Assembly (NCBI GenBank): GCA_016342355.1
Contig: JAEINP010000002.1
Span: forward strand, 62,001-126,000
DNA: 64,000 nucleotides
Direction: 5' to 3'
Source: Desulfatibacillum sp.
GTDB lineage: Bacteria; Desulfobacterota; Desulfobacteria; Desulfobacterales; Desulfatibacillaceae
The notes beneath the pieces are model-generated. The model had not been told where the DNA came from and searched no databases. It was given only the letters and a program-made list of their open reading frames with translations. The position numbers and the translations under genes are program-made. Below are positions 63,543 to 64,000 of this stretch, in pieces. Positions within the stretch are counted from its first letter, which is position 1, and the number at the start of each line of letters is the position of its first letter.

Positions 63543-64000
63543 TAGGATTTCCTTTCCAGGACTGCGGCAATTCCCAGGCCGCCACCGCCGCAAATGCATT
63601 CCAGGGCCATTTTGGCGTTCCTGCGACGCATTTCATAAACCAGGGAAACAAGGACTCGCACGCCGGTGCAGGCGATGGGATGTCCCAGGGAGATGCCCGA
63701 TCCGTTTACGTTGATCTTGCCGTAATCATTTTCCCCAATACCCATGTCTTTCAAATCTGCCAGAACCTGGGCGGCGAAGGCTTCCTGGATTTCGATCAGT
63801 TCCATGTCTTCCATGACCACGCCCGCCTTGGCAAGGGCCTTGCGGGCCGCCGCGCCCACGGTGAGGTAGGTGCGTGTGGGGTCGGCCCCGGCCACGGCCA
63901 CGGATTTTACATAGGCCAGGATTTCCAGGCCAAGTTCCTTGGCTTTATCGGCGCTCATGACCACCACGGCGGCGGCGCCGTCGTTTTCTGTGGAGGAATT
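63542..64000 (-). CDS. acetyl-CoA acetyltransferase (thiolase), 3' part (gene runs off the right edge)
   Basis: The last 152 codons of a second thiolase, beginning in STENDGAAAVVVMSADK. The substrate-loop motif IQEAFAAQ, the His in ISLGHPIACTG and the final Cys in LECICGGGGLG are present, so it is the active C-terminal half. Its stop overlaps the ATG of the next thiolase, so both are co-translated. Two adjacent different thiolases may act on different chain lengths. Confidence 0.92.
   Translation of the reverse strand, partial: NSSTENDGAAAVVVMSADKAKELGLEILAYVKSVAVAGADPTRTYLTVGAAARKALAKAGVVMEDMELIEIQEAFAAQVLADLKDMGIGENDYGKINVNGSGISLGHPIACTGVRVLVSLVYEMRRRNAKMALECICGGGGLGIAAVLERKS

Overview
The window looks like chromosomal DNA of an anaerobic, sulfate-reducing deltaproteobacterium, close to the Desulfatibacillum/Desulfococcus/Desulfosarcina group. 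This is inferred from gene content: a tungsten aldehyde:ferredoxin oxidoreductase, a glutaryl-CoA-dehydrogenase-type acyl-CoA dehydrogenase beside thiolases and an enoyl-CoA hydratase, a corrinoid methyltransferase next to a 2-hydroxyacyl-CoA-dehydratase-like protein, a TAXI-type TRAP transporter, and a selenocysteine peroxiredoxin. No rRNA, tRNA, CRISPR array or transposase was found.

Layout. 1-7429 (+): an Mrp-type Na+/H+ antiporter operon with three MrpD-like subunits and a separate MbhD-like subunit. 7472-13345 (+): a cyclic-nucleotide-binding-fold protein; a FadR-type GntR regulator behind a palindrome and an 8-bp tandem repeat; two decayed genes (glycyl-radical-enzyme and ferredoxin remnants); an alpha/beta hydrolase; an AOR; a small unknown protein. 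13415-15862 (-): an NSS symporter, a cupin and a VOC-fold protein. 16077-16802 (+): a peroxiredoxin whose peroxidatic position is an in-frame TGA. 16909-20187 (-): TRAP permease and TAXI receptor. 20903-32638: a SpoIIE-type phosphatase, stomatin and NfeD proteins, a large lectin/DUF11 repeat protein and a hybrid histidine kinase. 32675-38303 (-): an operon of a HgdB-like protein, an ABC importer and a CmuA-like corrinoid methyltransferase. 38875-43443: an acyltransferase, an SDR protein and a secreted papain-family protease. 43444-45414: a long hairpin-rich non-coding stretch with a sigma-54-type site. 45415-54248 (+): a cluster of secreted DUF11-type proteins ending in a 1861-residue protein with a predicted outer-membrane barrel. 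54431-58184: an acyltransferase, a TauE-type exporter, a small secreted protein and a TPR membrane protein. 58313-64000 (-): an acyl-CoA degradation operon, a DUF35/thiolase-like pair and an htpX remnant.

How the genes work together. The Mrp operon would set the Na+/H+ gradient used by the NSS symporter and TRAP carrier. The right-hand operon has the dehydrogenase, hydratase and thiolase steps of beta-oxidation or glutaryl-CoA breakdown. The ABC importer, methyltransferase and HgdB-like protein form a plausible import, demethylation and low-potential-reduction unit for an unknown methylated substrate.

Most noteworthy. (1) Two genes interrupted by a single in-frame TGA, each followed by a hairpin at a bSECIS-like distance. 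The peroxiredoxin is a clear selenoprotein. The SCP-2/Ltp-type thiolase-like gene (59025-60188) is a candidate new selenoprotein or a gene inactivated near its nucleophile loop. (2) The corrinoid-methyltransferase/HgdB-like/ABC operon. (3) The DUF11 surface-protein cluster with its long structured upstream region.
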